Numbered from the stretch's first letter, positions 20,984-32,316 are shown. The stretch is 64,000 nucleotides of DNA from Laburnicola sp. R22_1 (GCA_014281115.1 JACONQ010000013.1:2284501-2348500), one strand, 5' to 3'. Translations and numbers: made by a program. Notes: generated by a model not told the origin, from the letters alone.

Positions 20984-21678
20984 CTTTGGCCAGGGTATGC
21001 TGATTAAGCAGATGGTGTGGAGGTTGGTTGAGTGGAGAAGAAGAAGGGTTCAATCTGGCACAGGCATATTGTCGTCAAAACTAGCGGATTGGGATTGGTC
21101 GACCGTGGTTAAGTATGCTAATGATGTTTGAAGTGAAGGAGTCATGGACTGGGCCGCTAGCAAGAGAAAAATTGTGGATCTGGCATGTGCGCTCTGATTG
21201 GTGGCTAGCGGGAAACATGTTGATTGGCTCCTACATCGTACAGCGGGGCCCTAGATTTCTCGTTGCAGTCCTACATGCGCCTTGGACATCTAAAGTGACT
21301 ACAGAGAAGTGATAATTTTAGTCCAAGTTGCGAATCAGGTGCTCTGCTCATATACCATCAATTCGAAAGCTTTCATTCTCGAACGTTTACATGGTGTCAC
21401 GTGGTCACGTGGGTCTTGGCACCCATATATCCTTCCCGGGTAGTAGCTAGTCTTAGTCCCTCATCACTCATACAATAGATCCATATCCCCTTACACATGG
21501 CTCGTCTTAGCAACGGAATTTGGCGTGATACAGTTGCGCCGTTAGAAAATGTACATGTAGCATTAAGACGCCGAGTAACTCAAATACCTAGCTTCCTATC
21601 CATGCCCTCTCCTTTTGGACCTTTCACACAAACTCATTCCTCGCAACCGCGTCTCCCGCTATATATCAATTCACCTCT
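20984..21678. other. TRM11 upstream region with a short dispersed repeat
   Basis: Contains the TRM11 promoter and, at about 21,405-21,472, a segment about 80% similar to 58,546-58,614 (CACGTG, TCTTGGCACCC, TATCCTTCCC, CATCACTCATA in the same order). Two CACGTG-like boxes lie at about 21,398-21,411. No gene. Confidence 0.5.
21405..21472 (+). repeat. Short dispersed repeat, copy 1
   Basis: Shares ordered blocks with 58,546-58,614 (same orientation). Probably a relic of a common element. Confidence 0.5.
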
Positions 21679-23844
21679 TCAGCAGATGTTGAGCTCAACA
21701 AGCTCCCCTTTCCCTCGCAAACCTTCCTCCCACGCAAGCTGAGCAACGTAAGCTTGCGCAACCAGCCGGTACATTCCTTCGCCCACAGGCCTGAGCACAA
21801 AAAGCGCCCCGGGATCCATGTCGATGTCCACCAGCACGTCGCCATTCTGCATGTTCTTCGTGCCGATGCCGACGTATTCGCCCCTGCATACCAGTATTGA
21901 GTATTTTGTAAATGATAGTTTTATAGCCGTAAGGACCCTGGAGAAAGACTGGCGCTGATCTTTGGATAGTTCAATCTTCGGTGACAAGCTAGCATTAGCG
22001 ACGGTTGGCCTTTGCGCAAGCTCTTGGTACGGTTCATGTTCGTATGTGATAGCAAGAGGACGTTGCATCGCCGGAAAGGGGGCTGGATATCCAAGTTGGA
22101 CGAGGATGTCGTGCGTGAAGTCGGTGAAGAGTATCTGCATCAAAGAAGCAGCATCGTTCCACAACGAGTTGTAAGGCCTGGCCGAGGTCCACACCAGGGT
22201 TGTGGGGTCGCAGTGGCGAACCTCTTCATAATCTGAAGAAGATTCCATTGTGCCGCTCCATGCGAGAAGTATAGAGCATACCATGTTCAGAATGCGGGTC
22301 TGGACGTCTTCCGTATCGGCCGTGTTTTGCACCACGTACTTTCCTATCTTGCGTATGAAAGAAATAGCTTCAAAATCCTCCTTCATCGTCGGTTGGGCCG
22401 TGACTTTGTCCCTCACTAGAAGTTGCGAAGACCCATGATAATGCATTTCAGCACCGGAAACTTGAATGTAGCCGAAGAGAGATCCCGCTACCGAGAGAAC
22501 ATGTCGTCCCACACTATCATGACGATATCGGTATTCCAAAGGTATAGGTGATGGGTTGCATTTGATAGTTCTAAATAGCTGTTCCTCGCTATTTGCTGCC
22601 CAGTCTGGAACCCACGAAGGCAAAGTGTGTAAGGCCTGGCGTTCTACTGCAAGCCGCAAAATTGCATTATAGTTATGCTGCAAAAACGCTAGAGCTGCTT
22701 GGGCGTACACCTCGATACAGGATAGTGAATAGTCCGGTTTAATGACGGTGACTCCCGGGGGCCATTCCGTGACCAAAGCAAGGATAGCAAAGACAGAATC
22801 TCGTGGATCTGTTGCCTTTATGGATCTGGTAATGTCGTGAACCGACAACATGATATTTACAAATCCGGGACGGTAGGATTCCTCGTAGTATCCATATGAG
22901 ACGACTGCGGGGAAGTGACAATAATCCCATATTAATGCAGTCATCCGGTCGTTCTTAGGTGTGGACTTGAGCATTCGAGTACTAAATTCGCATACGAGGT
23001 GTTTAACAAAGAGCGTGGCAATAAGTTCACTTGGCGCGACCATCTTCGTGCCGCACACAAAGCTTGATGTTGGAGATAATAGCAGCTCTTGCAGTACCCA
23101 AATTCGCGTCCACCAGGGTGTGTCCATGATTACAGAACAAAGAGAGCCCGGAATGTCGCGCTCGCCGTAATCTGCATCTAATATTTCCCAGATAAAGATG
23201 TTGAATGGATTCGATGGGTCCTCTTGCATGTAATGTGGATTATGTTGCGGAAAGTTTCGCAGGTTATATATTAAGTTGTTACAACGATGCATCCCTGGAT
23301 ATCCTCGAGCAAGAGCTTTCTGGCCCATTGTTCGAAACATGGCCATAGCTTGGTCTGATTGAGCGTCCCCAGGGCCGAGGAAAATGAGCGTCGTCGAAGC
23401 TCTCGAGTATATCTCTCCCATTTGCTGCACTTGCCAGCTCTTTTCGCCATTGTCGGACTGGTTGATGCACACGGCGTCAATCCAGATAAGTGGAATCTAC
23501 AGAGATTAAGCGTATGAACCAACGCTATACGTGTGTAAGCTCCTCACCTGTTGTGTACACTCCAGAGCAAAGATATGTGTTAAAGCCACAAGCGCGCTCT
23601 CGGCAATCGGTATATGTGCCCCGTCATCTAAGATTATGTTCGAAACAGGGCTTGGATCTCCCCAGACATAGGACAGTGCACAGTATTTTGGGATAGGGCT
23701 ATCCAACAGGCTCGCCTTCTCCAAGTGGCCCGCTATGTTGTCTTTGCCACCTTCCTCGGATGCCGAGATTATTGAGGTGATGTGCAAAAGACGGATGTCA
23801 TTCTTTGCCTTATCGAGCGGTGGGTAGACATATCTTGTGGCCAT
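21679..23844 (-). CDS. HET-domain (heterokaryon incompatibility) protein
   Basis: HET proteins take part in allorecognition and programmed cell death after hyphal fusion; the domain is distantly TIR-like. Exons 23,548-23,844 and 21,679-23,496, with a 51-bp intron (23,497-23,547), encode 704 residues. The start is taken as the ATG at 23,844 (MATRYVYPPLDKAKNDIRLL); the reading upstream of it has no ATG. HET blocks are visible: PKYCALSYVWGDP, then, directly after the intron, IPLIWIDAVCINQSDNGEKS, then EIYSRASTTLIFLG, and DTPWWTRIWVLQELLLS. The C-terminal half has no other recognised domain (no NACHT, WD40 or ankyrin repeats). It ends with VAQAYVAQLAWEEG. It is intact. Its cognate partner is unknown. 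Confidence 0.93.
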
Positions 23845-24314
23845 AGCCACATGTAGCGACTCGTTCGTAGGGGAAGTGCGTTGGCGGGGCGATGTCGCGA
23901 GCCCGAGCCCAATCACAACCGTGGGATCGGTAAACACTGATCAACCTTGTTTTCAAATTTCAAATGAGGACAAAGGACAGAATAAACAAAGGGTATAATA
24001 CGCAAAGAGTACAAGATGAAAGAGCGTGGTGAGAATGTTTAGAACGAAAGCAGCCCGGAGGTTAGTGTGGGGGCGGGGTGACCTGCTCCTTCCGCATCAG
24101 CACCCCGAGGAAGTGACAAGGCTGTCGAAATCCCAACACAGCCTACCTCCGAGGCTGACATGGATTATCCCATACAACGGATATATAGCAATACTGGTGA
24201 ATGCTAAGGGATCTTGGTGAGAGTGCTTACATACTATTACCCTTTTGATCCAACAAATTTAGTCCAAAAGTGGCGGAGCAGATGTCATAGCTTAATGCTA
24301 TATAGTATGTTTCC
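23845..24314. other. HET gene promoter region
   Basis: Upstream region of the HET gene and 3' flank of the TPR gene, both on the minus strand. No further ORF supported. Confidence 0.5.
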
Positions 24315-25103
24315 TTACTCCCCACCCTGATTAAAATTCATACTATACCCCCCCGACCTCTCATCCTTCTCAAACCTAAAATTATCCGTACTCAACCCAA
24401 AAGGCTTCAAGATCCCATTCCCAAGCTGCTTCAACTTGCCCAGCATATCCGCGAGCTCCGTATTCTTCGCCTCATCCAGCCTAGGCGGCAGCTCCCGCAG
24501 CGCCGCCTGCACAGCCTTCTGATCCAGCCTCGACAGCTGATGCGGAGGTTGGGAAAGCGCTTGGTAGTCCTCTAGCGCGCCTTGCAGGGATGACCAGCCG
24601 CCTAGTTCGCGGCGGGCTTTTGCGCGCCGGAGCAGCGCTTTGGTGCGCAGCTTGTGGACGTCGTGTATAGTTTTGCCTGTGCGTGTGAGGGCTGCGATGC
24701 GGACTTCGGTTGCGTCGTCGATTTCGGATATTGTGCCTGCGGCGGTGCTGTCGTTTTTATCGGGTGCGGTGGCGAGGGGTTCTATGGTGTTGAGGGCGTC
24801 TAGGGCGCGTGTGGCGGAGTCCACGGCTTGCTTCCATTCTTCGAGCTTTAGGTGGCAGGCTGCCATGTTGGAGCGGAGGACGGCGATGTCGTATTCGAGG
24901 TAGGTGGGGCAGACGGCGAGGGCTTTTTCGTAGCCTTGGATGGCGCTGTTGTAGTCGCCTGATGTGAAGGTTTTGTTCGCTGAGGCCTTTTCTGTGTTTG
25001 ATTCGGAGAGGAGGGATTGTTCTTCTTCTGGGGGGAAGATTTCTGGGACGGGAGTGTCGATGGGATCTGCGTTTGTAGACGGTTCGGTCTGGGGGGTCGC
25101 CAT
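24315..25103 (-). CDS. TPR protein, TTC1-like
   Basis: A single-exon gene of 262 residues. TTC1-type proteins are small cytosolic TPR co-chaperones that bind Hsp70/Hsp90 tails. Visible helices: an N-terminal acidic stretch, TPR 1 around EKASANKTFTSGDYNSAIQG (residues about 38-57), TPR 2 LEYDIAVLRSNMAACHLKLE (about 69-88), and TPR 3 VHKLRTKALLRRAKARRELG after a low-complexity linker. The conserved C-terminus is LGNGILKPFGLSTDNFRFEK, typical of TTC1 homologues. The start ATG at 25,103 is followed by a Pro/Thr-rich disordered tail. It is divergent from the HAD gene with 262 bp between starts, so a shared promoter is likely. The identification rests on the TPR order and the C-terminal signature. 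Confidence 0.88.
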   Translation of the reverse strand: MATPQTEPSTNADPIDTPVPEIFPPEEEQSLLSESNTEKASANKTFTSGDYNSAIQGYEKALAVCPTYLEYDIAVLRSNMAACHLKLEEWKQAVDSATRALDALNTIEPLATAPDKNDSTAAGTISEIDDATEVRIAALTRTGKTIHDVHKLRTKALLRRAKARRELGGWSSLQGALEDYQALSQPPHQLSRLDQKAVQAALRELPPRLDEAKNTELADMLGKLKQLGNGILKPFGLSTDNFRFEKDERSGGYSMNFNQGGE

Positions 25104-25365
25104 GCTGGTAGGTGTATTTGGTAGTTTGGGTAGTGCGTGTTTGGATTTTACATGAGTGTTGTTGATATGTTTTTCGCGGTTTCAAGGCAGCAGTGACGTC
25201 TATGCGCCGCTAAACTGAATTAAGTAGTAGTCTCGGCGATCAGTGGTGGATCGCGGGGCAGACCAATTCATCGACGCCAACATTTCTCAACCTTCAATTG
25301 AGACCCTGAAATTCTACCCAAACAGCCCCAAATTCACCCAAGTCACAACCACACCCTCCCCCAAA

Positions 25366-26277
25366 ATGGCCTCTAAAAAGTAGGCTCCCCGCCCCAACCA
25401 TCTTCCAAAACACTAACAAGATAATCCCAGGCCCCCACCCATCCGCGCCGCCCTCTTCGACATGGACGGCCTCCTCATCGACTCCGAAGACCTCTACACG
25501 CAAATAACCAACACCCTGCTAACCCGGTACTCCCGCCCCCCACTCCCCTGGTCCATAAAAGCCCAACTCCAAGGCCGCCCGGGCCCACAAGCCTACGAAA
25601 TCTTCCGCGCCTGGGCGCAGCTTCCCATCCCCGTGGAGCAATTCCACGCCGAGCAAAGCGCCCTGCAGCGCGAACTGTTCCCGCAGACGAAGCCTTTGCC
25701 CGGCGTGGTGGCGCTGCTGGAAGGCCTGAGAAGCAGAGGCGTCCACCTGGCGCTGGCGACGAGTAGTCATCGGGGGAATTATGAGTTGAAGACGCGGCAT
25801 TTGGGGGGGTTGCTTGAGGGGTTTTTTAGGGAGGAGCATAGGGTTTTGGGGGATGATGAGAGGGTTGCGGAGGGGAGGGGGAAGCCGGCGCCGGATATTT
25901 ATTTGGTGGCTATGGAGGCGTTGAATACGTCGCTCGAGAAGGAGGGGGAGCCGTTGTTGAGGCCGGAAGAGTGTCTGGTGTTTGAGGATAGTGTGCCGGG
26001 GGTGGAGGCGGGGAGGAGGGCGGGGATGCAGGTTGTGTGGTGTCCGCATCCGGGACTGCTGAATGAATACAAGGGAAAGGAGAGGGAGGTGCTGGCTGGG
26101 CTTACGGGAGAGCATAAGGAGGATGAGGAGCAAGAGTTGCAGCAGACTGAGGAGGAAGCGAAGCAGGGTAAGAGGAGAGCGGGACTGCCTGGTGAGCTTG
26201 ATGATGGATATGGACGGCTGCATAAGACGTTGGAGGATTTCCCGTACGAATTGTACGGCATCAAGGAGGCTGCGTAA
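25366..26277 (+). CDS. HAD-superfamily phosphatase (pseudouridine-5'-phosphatase / GS1-like)
   Basis: Two exons: 25,366-25,379 and 25,431-26,277. The 51-bp intron (25,380-25,430) has branch CACTAAC. The protein has 286 residues (MASKKPPPIRAALFDMDGLL…). HAD motif I is DMDGLLIDSED with nucleophile and acid Asp at residues 15 and 17. Motif II is ALATSSHRGN, motif III is the Lys of GKPAPDIYLVAMEA, and motif IV is VFEDSVPGVEAGRRAGMQVV. The mid-chain cap domain and this motif wording fit the pseudouridine-5'-phosphatase/2-deoxyglucose-6-phosphatase group, so a small phosphorylated sugar or nucleotide is the likely substrate. A Glu/Gln/Lys-rich insert precedes the C-terminus (YGRLHKTLEDFPYELYGI). 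The coding strand is C-rich in the first third and abruptly G-rich from about 25,720. Confidence 0.92.
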
Positions 26278-26454
26278 GAGGAGGGAAAACGAATACCCGT
26301 CCGTCTGCACTTGTATCAGTACGAGGAGCTGGGAGCTGCCATAGATTATAGACACCAAAGCGCCTCCAAACGGCCTTGTATCTACCATCATTCCAAATGC
26401 TCCATCTGTCGCCCCTGAACACCGGACCATGCTGTTTCCGCTCGCTTGTCTTCC

Positions 26455-27191
26455 CTAGTTCTGCAAAGCTTGCAGTCGGCTTCTCATCTGCGCCAGCATC
26501 TCTTCCTGGTTCTCTTCTTCTTCTTCCTCTTCCACAGGTGCGGCGGGTAGTGCCTCTTCGCTCGTCTTGCTCGGTGGCAGTCTGTCCTTCAAGATCTCCG
26601 ACAGCACCTTGTCCACTTCGCCCTCGGCCTCCTCGTCTTCGTCCTCCATCAACGCAGTATCGTCCAGGGTGTCCCCAACCATTTCCTCGACAATGCCTGC
26701 CTTCATGAGCTCAGAAGAAAGCTCCCGCATAGTCCCCGTCAGCTCCGGTAACCGCACAAGGGAGTTCACATCCTTCATGATGCCCGTCGACGCGCGTATG
26801 CTGCCCTCGATCTTGCGCACCGAGAACGCCTCATTGACCTGCATCTGCACCGAGTTGAGCTGCGCCTTGCTCGTCTGTAACCGACTGCTCTGTTTCCGCA
26901 CGCGGATGAGTTCTCGCGCGAAGATTCGGACGTCCTGGTTCGCCTGCTTGGCCATGGCGGGGTTTCGTTGGGCGCGTTTCGAGGATTGGACGATGTAGTT
27001 CTTCGTCTTCTGCTCCGTCTGCTTGAGCTGCTGGATATCGCGGTCCAGCTTCCGCACGTTTTGCCGGACGAGAGCGTTGCATTTGCGTTTCTGTGGTGCG
27101 GTTAGGCAGGGACAGAGGAAGGCTGGCATGCGCGAGTGCTGACCTGCTCCTCGGGCGTCGGCTTCCAGAGGAGACCGCGAATGGTCTCCAT
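26455..27191 (-). CDS. VPS24: ESCRT-III subunit Vps24 (CHMP3)
   Basis: Vps24 co-polymerises with Snf7 and Vps2 on endosomes to bud vesicles into multivesicular bodies. Exon 1 (27,144-27,191) encodes METIRGLLWKPTPEEQ. A 52-bp intron (27,092-27,143; last base read as 27,091 on the acceptor side) leads into KRKCNALVRQNVRKLDRDI. The protein has 227 residues, as in yeast. The basic N-terminal helix and long coiled helices of the Snf7 fold are visible. The acidic hinge (MEDEDEEAEGEVDKVL) follows. The C-terminus carries an MIT-interacting motif 1 (MLAQMRSRLQALQN) for Vps4. The longer reading upstream of intron 1 in the same frame (with an apparent ATG at 27,273) is intronic and antisense shadow. The gene is convergent with the HAD gene (177 bp apart). 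Confidence 0.95.
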
Positions 27192-27841
27192 GGTGGCTTT
27201 GTTCAGGCGGAGTCGGTGGGCGCGTTGGTACAGTCGGGCTGAATGGTGGTGTAAGGATTGGGGCGCTCAACACAGTGCTTGGGGCGGTGCGGTGTGGCGG
27301 TCGCGGCGTACTCTTCGGCGATTGGTGTTATTACGGCAACTGATAGTTATATAGCGGGGTCGTCGCGGTAGGCAGTGATGGGTGTAGAGCTGGTGCGCGG
27401 TGCTCAGTGAGTTCGGTGCCTTGGGAAGGCTCTCGGTCGCCAGTGCACCTTCCAAGCCCGGACCACCTCCCAGTGACGTTTGGCATCGCGGGGCAGGCGA
27501 ACCAGCAAAACACGCCCAATATCGACAATTCTCATCGCACCCGCTTACAAGAGACACACCAGTGAGACAAACCTGTGGATCTGCATCTAGCCTACGCAAA
27601 TACACAAGTTTGCCATATGCTACTTGACGCACCGCTGCGGGGCTGAGTTTCCACACAGCTTCCATTGCTTTCCACCAGCCTCGTCACGCTAGTCCGCTCC
27701 TGCAGCACCACAGCATTTCTTCTTCCTTCGCTGGACGTCGACCACTACACACACAATACGCTTGCTCGACACCACACCGACACCTCCACGCATAATCATA
27801 TACCAGTCTCCTCCGTCTCGTGTATTCCATCCACACTCACA
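27192..27841. other. Divergent intergenic region VPS24 / p23
   Basis: 650 bp between two divergent starts. The stretch before the p23 ATG is pyrimidine-rich with ACAC-rich DNA, typical of a fungal leader. No gene supported. Confidence 0.5.
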
Positions 27842-28759
27842 ATGTCTACCATCACCCCAGAAGGTAAGCTGCAGCCTTCTCTACGCCAACCATGGACGGA
27901 TTCCGATGCACCGCGTCTGCATGCGGACAGCGCCTGTTGCGACCCGTAAACGCCTATCAGCGTTGTGGTCGGAGCACCACATCACGGACAACAGCGCGCA
28001 CATGTGCATCAATCTTCTCTCATCGAACGGATGCTCTGCCATTTCACACTTTTATAGTTGAGCTTCGCTGACCTTCACTAGTCACTTGGGCGCAGCGCTC
28101 CTCCGCCACCGAGCCCGAGAAGAACTACATCTTCCTCACCATCGTTGCGACCGACGTGCCCGAGTCAGACAAGCAACTCGACCTGCAACCCACCAAGCTC
28201 ACCTTCAAGGGCACCTCAACGTCGAAGAAGGTCTCATATGCCCTTGATCTCGAATTCTTCGCTGAGATCGACCCCGCCGAGTCCAAGATCCACCACACCG
28301 GCCGCGACATCGAGCTGGTGCTGCGCAAGAAGGAGCTCAAGGAGGAGTTCTGGCCGAGGCTGCTCAAGGACGACAAGAAGATGCACTTCCTGAAGACAAA
28401 TTTCGACAAGGTATGTGTGCGACCCGTGACTGACTGGGGATGGGAGGTGGGTCTAGTGGAGGCCGCTGGCTAACGTGCTACAGTGGGTCGACGAGGACGA
28501 GCAAGATGAGGCCCCGGATGATGAAGACTACATGTCGAAGATGAACCCCATGGGCGCCGGTGGTGGCGAGGGCGGCTTCGGCGGCATCGACTTCAGCAAG
28601 CTCGGCGCTGCTCAGGGCGCAGGCGGTCTCCCCGGCATGGAGGGCCTCGAGGGCGGGGGCGAGAGCAGCGACGACGAGGAGGATGACGACATGCCGGCGC
28701 TAGAGAGCGACGACAAGACAGAAGCAGCCAGCAGCAAGAAGATCGAGGAAGTTGCATAG
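27842..28759 (+). CDS. Hsp90 co-chaperone p23 (Sba1/Wos2)
   Basis: p23 binds the ATP-bound N-domain of Hsp90 in the cytosol and slows ATP hydrolysis during client maturation. Three exons, 27,842-27,863, 28,082-28,410 and 28,484-28,759, give 208 residues. Intron 1 is long for this window (218 bp, GTAAGC…CTTCACTAG); intron 2 is 73 bp. The CS domain spans residues about 8-115, with TWAQRSS at its start and the p23 signatures FWPRLLKDDKKMHFLKTNFD and, across intron 2, DKWVDEDEQDE. The tail is Gly/Met-rich and then acidic, as usual for p23 and needed for chaperone activity. Nothing is unusual apart from the long first intron, which follows only 22 coding bases. Confidence 0.95.
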
Positions 28760-29152
28760 ACTGATGTATTTGCTCTGCGGATTGGCATGCTATGGAGGTA
28801 ATGGACACGGTATCCTATATGAGCAAAATACATTCCAAATGTTCAGCCCTCTGCGAGTCGTGGTGCATTTCATGACGGATGCTACCTTCTAAGACACGCA
28901 CAAAGTCAGCATTAGCTGCCGCTATAGGCTTGTTTTCTATACAGAGTTATGTCTAGCCATATACTAGAAAGTGTTAATGCAGTTTGCGTGCTCTATTGTT
29001 AGCTATCTAGTCTTAGTATCGGACACGAACTCTTTTATGGGGGTTTACTATTTAGTGAGCATTTCACTAGCGCATGGGCAGGGCGGGTGATGATGTAATA
29101 AGGGCGCCCCCGCCAGCTCAAAAACACCCGGCAGACAGAAAACGACGCGACA
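28760..29152. other. Intergenic between p23 and the regulator gene
   Basis: About 390 bp, AT-richer than its neighbours; holds the p23 terminator and the promoter of the next gene. No ORF supported. Confidence 0.5.
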
Positions 29153-31624
29153 ATGGGGAGGCGTCCGAACCAGCTGATCCTGGAATTCTTCGAGCGCGGG
29201 CCGAAACTCGACGACGCCAGCAATCGCTACCAGCACACGTGCAAGTCGTGCGGCGAAAAGGTCGGTGTGGCCCACCGCATGTTCCCCATCGCCCCGCGTC
29301 GCAAAGGGCGGAGAGGCCTGGGCTGACGGGTGCTGCAGTTTCCCAAGGGACGTATAGATAGTCTGACGAACCACCTCGTCAAGAAATGCCCGGCTCTACC
29401 TGTGCGCGACCGGCAGCGCGCCCTGCTGCAGATGCACGAGCTGCCCGACCTCCCGGCCCTCCCGCGACCTGCAACCGGTCCGAGGCAGATGCAGGGCGGC
29501 CAGACGATGAGCCTGCCTTTTACGCCTTCGAAACAGGGCTTGTCGGCGCTGGAGACGCTCGCGGAGGTGTCGCGGCAGCATCTGAATTTGTCTGGCAAGC
29601 GCAATCCGGCGAAGCAGCGCAAGACACCGCCCGCCCCGCAGCACCAGCAACAACACCAACAGCAGCAGCAGCAAGAGCAGCAACAGCAGCAGCAGGAGCA
29701 GCAAGCACACCTGGGAAGCGCCCACGAGGGGCTCTTCGAGGAGTACCTCATACACGACGACCGGCCGGAGAGTGACATGGCCGCCTTTTCCCAAGGCCTG
29801 GACATGCCGCATGCGCCCGCGCTGCCGTCCATATACCAGTTCAACCAGTCGCTACACCATTCTCCGACGGGCTCGCCGCACATGGGCAGCATGCCTCTGT
29901 CTAGCTCTGCGTCCATGTCGCAGATGGTGCCCTCGCTTGTCATGGCGGCGTCGGCCGCAAATGACCTGTTGCCCCTGCACAACACTGGTCTCGCCTCCGT
30001 CCCAATGGAACCGGAGCTTAATATGTCCAACCATGGCATATCCGACAAGTTCTTCCATACGCCAACGCGACAGTGGCCGGCTTCGATAGATCCGCTACTC
30101 CCGGATCAATGCAACAAGCAGCACGCCGTGGCAGATGAGCACGACACGAAGGGCTCATCAAATTCGCGTCCGATAGCGATGAACCCAGGCACGCAGACCC
30201 ATTTCACCACTGATTTCAGTGTGGACCAGAAGCCTGCCAAACCCAAAGTGCGAGGGCGCTTCTCAGACTCAAGACGGAAGGAGGTCCAAGAGATTCGAAA
30301 ACGGGGCGCATGCATTCGATGCCGCATGCTGAAGAAGCCTTGCTCGGGCGACAACCCTTGCAATACGTGCCAGAACGTGGAGAGCGCGCGATTGTGGAAA
30401 CAGCCGTGCATACGTACGCGCATCGCGGAAGAGTTCACACTGTTCTCTGCTGGTCTCCACGGAGTGTTAGCTTTCCATGCAATTAGCCAAGCAAAAGGTC
30501 AGACCCATCTCGACCAAATACCTGGCCGGATTGAGGCGACCCATTATCCCGACTCAGGCATTGTCGCTACATTTTCACCCCTCAGGTGCCAAACACAAGC
30601 TCACGCCGAAATTGATCCTGCGATCATCACCGCACTATCTTCGTCTCAGCTAGAGATCATTGACAACGAGGACGATATTGGTGGAAAGCTAGACCTATAC
30701 GTCAAGCAAATCGTGCCCTCGTTTTTCGAATCGGAGGATTCATCTTTCATGAGAAATACGATAAACACGGCATGCGGCATCACCTCCACGAATCAGGATG
30801 GTCTTTTGACCAAGGCGATGGAACTTTGGAACCTTACACGGATTCTTACCTCGCCAGCTCTTGAGTGGCATTTCTTTTCAAATCCCTCGCTTGCCCCAAC
30901 AATGGCTCCCCCAACCATTACTCCGTCCGATTTGGAAACCATCAATCGGACACCCATCACGATGGCCAACAACCAAACCTCCTACGACCTTATCAAGCTG
31001 CAACTCATGGGCGCCACAGAAAAGCGCGCAGCCTGTCTAGCCCGGATTGTCATGAACGATCTCGAGCGCCGGCTCCTTCAGCGCCAGCAGGCCACTCCAT
31101 TCGAGACATTCCTGGTCGCTGTGATTCTATTAGCCTGCGTAGAGCGCATGTGCTGGCTCTTCCACGGCTGGGAAGGCGAAACTATCTCATCACCGACAAC
31201 CACTCATGAGGATGCAGCGCATACACAAGCCAGCCACGCGACTACCGACGACAAGCTCGCCCAAGCTCTGCAGTCCGCCGCGCCATCGAATGACGTCCAG
31301 CAGCCTCCACCTCAACCTCCACGCAACCCCAAGTGGCCGTTCGACAAGCATCCCGCGTACTACTCTCAGCAAGGCGAGCGCTTCAGCGACATCCTCTTCA
31401 TGCTGCTCAAGATGCGCAGCGTGCCTCCGAAACCGCAGGCGAGATCTACAGACGGCGCGTTGGTCTTGTGGGGCGATGATGTCGACCAGAAGGTGCGCGA
31501 TTGGTATGAGGCAATTGGCGTTACGCATGAGGTGTTGGCTGAGCGGCGGGAGGCACGGTATCTGGGGAGGGATCCGAAGGAGTGGGAGTTGAAGTTTATT
31601 GGGAAGATTATTTCGGGGCTGTGA
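29153..31624 (+). CDS. Transcription factor with BED-like zinc finger and Zn2Cys6 cluster
   Basis: Exon 1 29,153-29,260, a 78-bp intron (29,261-29,338), exon 2 29,339-31,624; 797 residues. The N-terminus is MGRRPNQLILEFFERG. A BED-like finger follows, split by the intron (HTCKSCGEK / FPKGRIDSLTNHLVKKC). Then come a Pro-rich stretch, a Gln-rich tract (about residues 136-160) and Ser/Met-rich linkers. The internal Zn(II)2Cys6 cluster is CIRCRMLKKPC then CNTC at about residues 360-380, preceded by a basic segment. This position, well inside the protein, is unusual because most fungal Zn2Cys6 proteins carry it near the N-terminus. The C-terminal 400 residues are conserved-looking but unrecognised. 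It is probably a nuclear DNA-binding regulator; targets are unknown. Confidence 0.88.
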
Positions 31625-31808
31625 GGCGTGTGGTTTGGTCTGCGGGGTGGTGGTATGGGTGGTTGCGGGTACGACGGTTAGTGGTTTCTTTTTCTTTTTT
31701 TTTCTTTTTTCTTTGGAGGCTGAAAAGGGTTCATTGGGGGATGGGGAAAGTCGGCAAGGTGTCAGTCGTTCATTTTTTTTTGTTCGGCTTGGGGGGTACT
31801 ACTGTGTT

Positions 31809-31811
31809 TCT

Positions 31812-31891
<80 letters not shown>

Positions 31892-31893
31892 TC
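31809..31893 (+). repeat. (TTTC)n microsatellite
   Basis: About 21 uninterrupted TTTC units, 85 bp of pure polypyrimidine/polypurine. Prone to length variation and to triplex formation. Confidence 0.97.
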
Positions 31894-32002
31894 GTACTGA
31901 AAAGTTTGAAGGGAAAAGTCGGCGAGGAGTTGGTCCTGTGGATCTTTCGGGTTACCGGGCATTCTTTCTTTTTGATACTCAAAAGGAAAAGTTACGTGTT
32001 CA

Positions 32003-32029
32003 GGATGGATGGATGGATGGATGGATGGG
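32003..32029 (+). repeat. (GGAT)n short tandem repeat
   Basis: About six GGAT units in the same convergent intergenic region. Confidence 0.9.
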
Positions 32030-32316
32030 AAAAGTAGATAGATATCGGGTGGTTTGATTGGTCGGTGGCTTGCTTGATGTTCTGAGCAATGAGCGAATGA
32101 TACCCAGTAAGGAAGGAAAGTAAGTAGTAGGCTAGCTGAAAAAAATGGCATTTCAGAAACGAACGAACGATTGATTAGTTAGTCTCCCTGTCTTCCTAGA
32201 ACTATCCTTCTTCTCTACATACCATACCACGTCGACCTCCTCATTAACCCCACGGTCACTTCCAACGAACTGTACACTCACTTCCTCACACACTTCCCCT
32301 CAACCCACGCACGCAC

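Larger units (their letters stand above)
31625..32316. other. Intergenic with simple repeats
   Basis: Between the convergent regulator gene and MON2. T-rich DNA, a (TTTC)n microsatellite, a (GGAT)n tract and C-rich DNA before the MON2 stop. No gene. Confidence 0.7.

Noticed and set aside
25519..26430. 303-codon minus-strand ORF opposite the HAD gene
   Set aside because: Leu/Pro/Arg-rich antisense shadow of the strongly skewed HAD coding sequence.
29227..30048. 273-codon minus-strand ORF with a Cys-rich run
   Set aside because: The run is the antisense of the CAG-type Gln tract of the regulator gene.
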